In this document: piece by piece, positions 36,501-43,900 of the stretch
Numbering within the stretch: the stretch's first letter is position 1
Layout: every line of letters starts with the position of its first letter
From: Watersipora subatra
Taxonomy: Eukaryota > Bryozoa > Gymnolaemata > Cheilostomatida > Watersiporidae
DNA: 64,000 nucleotides
NCBI RefSeq assembly: GCF_963576615.1
Contig: NC_088714.1
Coordinates: forward strand, 66,109,667 to 66,173,666
Direction: 5' to 3'
Notes under the pieces: generated by a model
What the model saw: only the letters and a program-made list of their open reading frames with translations
What the model was told of the DNA's origin: nothing
Database searches by the model: none
Made by a program: the position numbers and the translations under genes

Positions 36501-39500
36501 ACTAAATACGATTGTTTCACCATACAATGCCAACCCTGGAATGGATAAAAATCATATCCTGAGGGTACAATGTACATATGATACATGTATATTGTCTACT
36601 CATTTACGGTACTGTATATTGTCTACTTTTGATACATGTATATTTTTTGTCTCACTATTGTTAGTTTTTGTAGGCGCCGCTGTCGGCATAATATTAGATG
36701 ACAGCATTTCTAGCGGTGATGTTGAGGTCTTTGAACATCTAATTGCTGAACTCAGTGCATTTCGGTCATCTAGTGAAGCACTTCCTATAGCCAGTGACAC
36801 GGCTTCTTCTTCCACTGACATCTCAGCATCTGCTACCGCTGCTAGCTCCCCTTGTGATACTAGACAAGCACTTGCTCCTTCCAGTCAGCTACCTGTTGAT
36901 TCATGCGGACAACCTTCACATGGTAGTATAGAGGTCTAACTCCTGTAGGTTGTGCGAACTTTGGCATGTTCACCTGTGTAGCATTGTAAACTGAGTGAGC
37001 TAAACATTGCACCTTTCACCGCTCCTCCTTGTGTCTCTATATGTATATATGAATCTCAGTGTTAGTTTTTTGTACGCCCTCTATACATAGCCTATATCTA
37101 GTTATAGAGGTTAGAATCTAGCAATAAAAAATCCGTATCCCAGAGGTTTTGATATCAGAACCTCCCATTCACAAGGCGACAAGCTAACCCATTAAGCTAC
37201 ACGGGATACAATGGAGTTATTGGGCAGCTAGTTATTATGTGGGTTAAAATATGCATAGTGACTCTGTGTTATGCGCAACATCACTAAAGCTTGCTCTCAT
37301 TAGACAGTTTAGTAATACGTATACTAGTTTACTCAAATTAGCTAATGGCAACTACATTACCTGCCACTGTTTATAAGCTGTTTTTAATACCCGTGCAATG
37401 CTGGTCATTTGGCTAGCATATCTATATATCTAGTCCTTGTGTCCAGTTATAGTGATCAAAGTCTAGTGATGAAAATTCAGCTTTGCAAAGGATTTCAACA
37501 TTCAAATCTACAAACAAGCATAGCTTAACCACTAGGCTAAGCTATTTTTATCATTCTAGCGTTCTTACATGTAGGGATATCCTGATCGCGTTTGCACACG
37601 CTAAATATACGCTTTTTATTATGAATTAATATAACCTTTTACTATTGTTACTTTTTAGAAATTTTTTTGAAAGCTTTTCCCACCATTACCCATGACCTGT
37701 TTTTTCATTTGTAATTTTCAGATGTACTGTTTCAATTTCAAATGTGTTGTTACACTCCTATTTCCGGTTTCGGTAAATCTGTAGAAGCTAAACATTTTTC
37801 ACATGGCCAAATGTATTATCTGAAGTAGTAATTGCCTCTACATTCTCTCTTCGTTCGGTCAACGTATTAGACAAAGACAGTCCGGTGTCTCATTTTTACG
37901 TTTTTACCAGTATCGAGAGGTACCAGTATAGTCCATCAAAACTGTGAATACAACGAGCTCCTGCTGCAACAGTAAATTTTTTATACACACAATTCCATGT
38001 ATTTATAGGTTATTTTTTTCTTAATTTATATGAATTGCACAAAACTTTTTTCTTATGGTATAAAGTTTAAAAGTTAGAAATGATAAACGAACGTTGGATA
38101 TGTTAAATGAAAATAAGCTTTTTGCACAAAAACTTTTTTATTTCCCGAGTAACGCCAGGCATTCACCTAGTAGATATGTATATATATATGTATATATATG
38201 TATATATTTGTATATATATATATATATATATATAAATTGTTTCCTCACCCCGGATACCCCGTATGGGTGGTAAATTCTGCTCTAACTCGGGTCTCCTACC
38301 AGAGACCTGAGAGTTTGAGCACTCGCCTCAAGATCTTATTTGTTCCCAATATCGCACTTTTCTGCAACTCACCTGAGTTGATTGTTGTTGGTATTTGGGC
38401 AAGCCACATTTTATGCGCCGGTTTTATTGCGCTCAGTGCCCCAATGACTACTGGGATTACAGTTGTTCTTACATTCCAGCATTTTTCAATCTCTTCTCCA
38501 AGAGGGAGATATTTCTCTACCTTTTCTTTTTCTTTGCTGGCTATATTGTAGTCATTGGGTACTGCTATATCTATTATAGTAGCCCTCTTGTTCTCCTTGT
38601 CTACCACCACTATATCTGGTTGGTTTGCTAGGACATGCTTGTCAGTTCGGATGTAGAAGTCCCAGAGGATCTTAGCGCGGTCATTTTCATTGACCTTACC
38701 AGGAGCTTCCCACCAGTGTTGTGGTTTATTAAGGCCATACTCATCACATAGACTTCTATACACAACACCTGCAACATGATTATGCCGCTCAGTGTATGCG
38801 TTTCCTGCTAGCTGCTTGCATCCACTGATGATGTGCTGGATGGTCTCAGGTGCATCTTTGCACAGTCTGCATCTAGGATCGTCTCTAGTGTAATAGATTT
38901 TCGTTTGGAGTTGCCTCGTTGGGAGCACTTGCTCCTGGGCTGCCATGATTAGCGACTCTGTATTGGCCGTTAAGTTTCCTTTGTTCAGCCACATATATGT
39001 CTGGTGAAGATCGCCAACCTTAGATATTTGTTGGTGGTAAGCACCATGAAGAGGTTTCGTGTGCCAGTCAATTTCCTCATCATCAGGGCGTAGGTCCGTT
39101 GTAAGAGCAGCCGATTGAAATTCAGCTAGCAACAAAATGGCCATGGAGGCTGCATATGCTTTGATGCTTTGCTCCTCCTCTTTCACTGTCTGTTGTACAC
39201 TTCTGAGTCCCCTACCTCTATCTTTCCTATCAAGATACAATCTAGTAGTATCAGATTTTGGGTGGAGTGCTCCATTCATGGTCAGCAGTTTACGAGTTGC
39301 TATATCTGTTTCTTTGATGGCTTCCTCAGTCTACTTTATTATGCCTGATGGATATCTTATTACTGGCAGTGCGTAGGTATTTATTGCCATGACTTGGTTC
39401 TTGGCATTGAGCTGGCTCCGCAAGACCTGCCGAAGGCGTTTCTTGTATTCGGTAATGGCTTTGTGATGTACCTCAGCTTCGTGGTTGATGTTGCTTTGCG

Positions 39501-40864
39501 TAATCCCCAAGTACTTGTACCCTTCTTCTATATCTTTGATGGTACCATTTGGCATTCTTAGGCCATCTGTGAGCATAGAATGGCCTTTCTTAAGAATTAG
39601 CCTTCCACATTTCTCAATACCGAAGGTCATTCCGATGTCCTTGCTGTATACATGAGTGAGGTGTATTAGCGAATCAATGTCCCTTTCTTTGTTAGCGTAC
39701 AGCTTGATGTCATCCATGTAGAAGAGGTGGTTTATCTTGGTGCCACTCTTAAACTGGTACCCATATTAAGTCTCCTCCAGCATATTGCTTAGAGGGTTTA
39801 GGCATATGCAGAAGAGCAGCGGTGATAAGGAGTCACCTTGATAGATGCCTCGCTTGATTTTTACACTCGCCAGATTTTTGCCATTAGCCTCCAGTTCCAT
39901 CTTCCATTTGGTCATTGACATCTTGATGAATGCCACAAGAGCAGGGTGAACATTGTACATACTGAGGCACTCAAGTATCCAACTATGGGGAATTGAGTCA
40001 TAGGCCTTTTTGTAGTCAATCCAAGCCATGGCAAGATTGGTTTGCCTTCTCCTGCTGTCTTGACATACCGTCCGATCCACCAGTAACTGATGTTTGGCTT
40101 CTCGGGTGTTGCGCCCAATTCCTTTCTGAGCACTGGTCATATAGTGACTCATGTGCTCTTCCAGTTTGTCTGCAACTATTCCTGAGAGCAGTTTCCAAGT
40201 GGTGGGCAAGCACGTTATTGGTCGATAGTTTTTGGGAATCGGCCCCTGCTTTGGATCTTTTATCAGAAGTACAGTTCGTCCTTTGGTCAGCCATTCTGGA
40301 TGGTCACCTTGTTCTATTAGGCATTCCATCTGCTTAGCCATTCTAGTGTGAAGTGATGTCAATTTCTTCAACCAGAAGGCTTGAATCATGTCATGGCCAG
40401 GTGCTGCCCAGTTCTTCATACGCTGCACTCTGCACTTGATGTCCTCTTTGCTGATGGTGAGTCCTTGCTGAGCCACAGTGCGTTGATGGCTCTCTTTAAG
40501 CCTCTTCAGTCAATTTGCAGTGGTGTTATGAGTAGTCTCTTTCTCCCAGATGTCCTTCCAGAACTTTGAAGTGCTAGATCGGGGAGGCTCAGACATTGGC
40601 TTCTGCAGTTCACCTTTGAACTGGGAATACACTCTAGATGGATTATTGATGAACAGTTTGTTCATTCTCTTGTTATCCCGCTCTTTGGTGTACCGCTTCA
40701 GTCGTGCCGAGAGTGCTACTAGCCGCTGTTTGGCAGATTCTAGAGCTTCTATTGTCTCTTCCTTTTTTGGACGCTCCAAACTGTGGTTAGATCTCTCACT
40801 GAGCCTACTAACTTTCTTGCGCAAGTCCTTGATCTTATTTCAAGGACAACAAATATTCTCGTAG

Positions 40865-40934
<70 letters not shown>

Positions 40935-43900
40935 CTACGAGAATATTTATTTGTTGCATATTTGCAACTGCCTACATGGTTATAGCAAACGTGATTGCGA
41001 AAGAAGTTTCAATTTCTTGGTTTGCAAAAGCTGATATCTTAGAATTTGCGCAGATCTTAGAGAACATCTTCCGAAATCTTTTCTTTGCATCATTGATTTT
41101 GCTTTGCTACCAATGCTGATGTAAGATAAATAGGAAGTGGAAGGTCATGTACAATGCTATTGGGATTTTGCCGTTTTGGGTTGAAAAACTGAATTTTGTT
41201 TTTGCAACAAGAATTAGAGCATTTGCTACATCAAAAAGTGTTACAAGTCCAGCATGATAAAATGTCACTCTCACAACATGACCACATGTCACTGCCACAT
41301 CGTGACAAAATGTCACTGCCACAACATGACAAAATGTCACTTTTACATCATGACAAAATGTTACTGCCACAACATGACAAAATGTCACTCTCACAATGTG
41401 ACAAAATGTCACTGCCACATCATGACAAAATGTCACTGCCACAATATGACAAAATGTTACTGCCACATCATGACAAAATGTCACTGCCACAATATGACAA
41501 AATGTCACTGCCACATCATGACAAAATGTCACTGCCACAACATGACAAAATGTCACTTTTACATCATGACAAAATGTTACTGCCACAACATGACAAAATG
41601 TCACTCTCACAATGTGACAAAATGTCACTGCCACATCATGACAAAATGTCACTGCCACAATATGACAAAATGTCACTGCCATATCATGACAAAGTGTCAC
41701 TGCCACATCATGACAATATGTCACTGCCACAACATGACAAAATGTCACTGCCACATCATGACAAAATGTCACTGCCACATCATGACAAAATGTCACTGCC
41801 ACATGACGAAATGTCACTGCCACAACATGACAAAATGTCACTGCCATATCATGACAAATTGTCACTGCCACAACATGACAAAATGTCATTCTCACATCAT
41901 GACAAAATGTCACTGCCACATCATGACAAAATGTCACTGCCACAACATGACAAAATGTCACTGCCACAACATGACAAAATGTCACTGCCATATCATGACA
42001 AAATGTCACTGCCACAACATGACAAAATGTCATTCTCACATCATGACAAAATGCCTCTGCTACATCATGACAAAATGTCACTGCCACATCATGACAGAAT
42101 GTCACTGCTACATCATGACAAAATGTCACTGCTACATCATGACAAAATGTCACTGCCACAACATGACAAAATGTCACTTTTACATCATGACAAAATGTTA
42201 CTGCCACAACATGACAAAATGTCACTCTCACAATGTGACAAAATGTCACTGCCACATCATGACAAAATGTCACTGCCACAATATGACAAAATGTCACTGC
42301 CATATCATGACAAAGTGTCACTGCCACATCATGACAATATGTCACTGCCACAACATGACAAAATGTCACTGCCACATCATGACAAAATGTCACTGCCACA
42401 TCATGACAAAATGTCACTGCCACATCATGACGAAATGTCACTGCCACAACATGACAAAATGTCACTGCCATATCATGACAAATTGTCACTGCCACAACAT
42501 GACAAAATGTCATTCTCACATCATGACAAAATGTCACTGCCACATCATGACAAAATGTTACTGCCACAACATGACAAAATGTCACTGCCACAACATGACA
42601 AAATGTCACTGCCATATCATGACAAAATGTCACTGCCGCAACATGACAAAATGTCATTCTCACATCATGACAAAATGCCACTGCTACATCATGACAAAAT
42701 GTCACTGCCACATCATGACAGAATGTCACTGCTACATCATGACAAAATGTCACTGCTACATCATGACAAAATGTCACTGCCACAACATGACAAAATGTCA
42801 CTGCCATATCATGACAAAATGTCACTGCCACAACATGACAAAATGTCACTGCCACATCATGACAAAATGTCACTGCCACATCATGACAAAATGTCACTGC
42901 CACATCATGACAAAATGTCACTGCTACATCATGACGAAATGTCACTGCCACAACATGACAAAATGTTACTGCCATATCATGACAAATTGTCACTGCCACA
43001 ACATGACAAAATGTCATTCTCACATCATGACAAAATGCCACTGCCACATCATGACAAAATGTCACTGCCACATCATGACAAAATGTCACTGCCACATCAT
43101 GACAAAATGTCACTGCTACATCATGACAAAATGTCACTGCCACAACATGACAAAATGTCACTGCCATATCTTGACAAAATGTCACTGCCACAACATGACA
43201 AAATGTCATTCTCACATCATGACAAAATGCCACTGCCACATCATGACAAAATGTCACTGCCACATCATGACAAAATGTCACTGCCACATCATGACAAAAT
43301 GTCACTGCCACATCATGACAAAATGTCACTGCCACATCATGACAAAATGTCACTGCCATATCATGACGAAATGTCACTGCCACAATATGACAAAATGTCA
43401 CTGCCATATCATGACAAAATGTCACTGCCACAACATGACAAAATGTCATTCTCACATCATGACAAAAAACCCACTGCCATATCATGACAAAATGTCACTG
43501 CCACAACATGACAAAATGTCATTCTCACATCATGACAAAATGCCACTGCCACATCATGACAAAATGTCACTGCCACATCATGACAAAATGTCACTGCCAC
43601 ATCATGACAAAGTGTCACTGCTACATCATGACAAAATGTCATCGCTACATCATGACAAAATGCTACTGCTCCAGTATGGCAGCCTCATATTGTATCCCAA
43701 CCTATTTTTAACAGCAGATGAGGCTTACTATTTGTAGTATTACAGCTGCACTGTCTTATTTGAAGCAGCTTCTTGATAACAAATTTATTTTATTTTGCTC
43801 AGGGGTGGTATGACATTAATTATCACAGTCGAGGTGTCCTGTGCTGTTACACTTATATAGTTGCCATCTTGCTTATATAGCTGTAGTGTCATTTTTACAC

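Larger units (their letters stand above)
30135..36572. mobile_element. TA-flanked MITE (pogo/Tc1 type), copy 2, interrupted
   Basis: Left end 'cagtgcaccctcactatacg' at 30135; right end the complement of 'cattgtaccctcaggatatg' at 36572; TA on both sides. The interior matches copy 1 (12355-13277) up to 30333 and again from 35903. The about 5.56 kb between is a later hAT insertion. Without it the element is about 870 bp. Confidence 0.88.

Noticed and set aside
37135-37206. Candidate tRNA gene on the minus strand
   Set aside because: Acceptor ends and D/T-arm-like parts are present, but no proper anticodon stem forms and related blocks occur in several repeat copies; treated as a tRNA-like repeat.
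41107-43737. Open frames of about 760-830 codons on both strands
   Set aside because: They are produced by a 24-bp tandem repeat (divisible by three) with few stops; the translation is a monotonous repeat in every frame and no family is matched.
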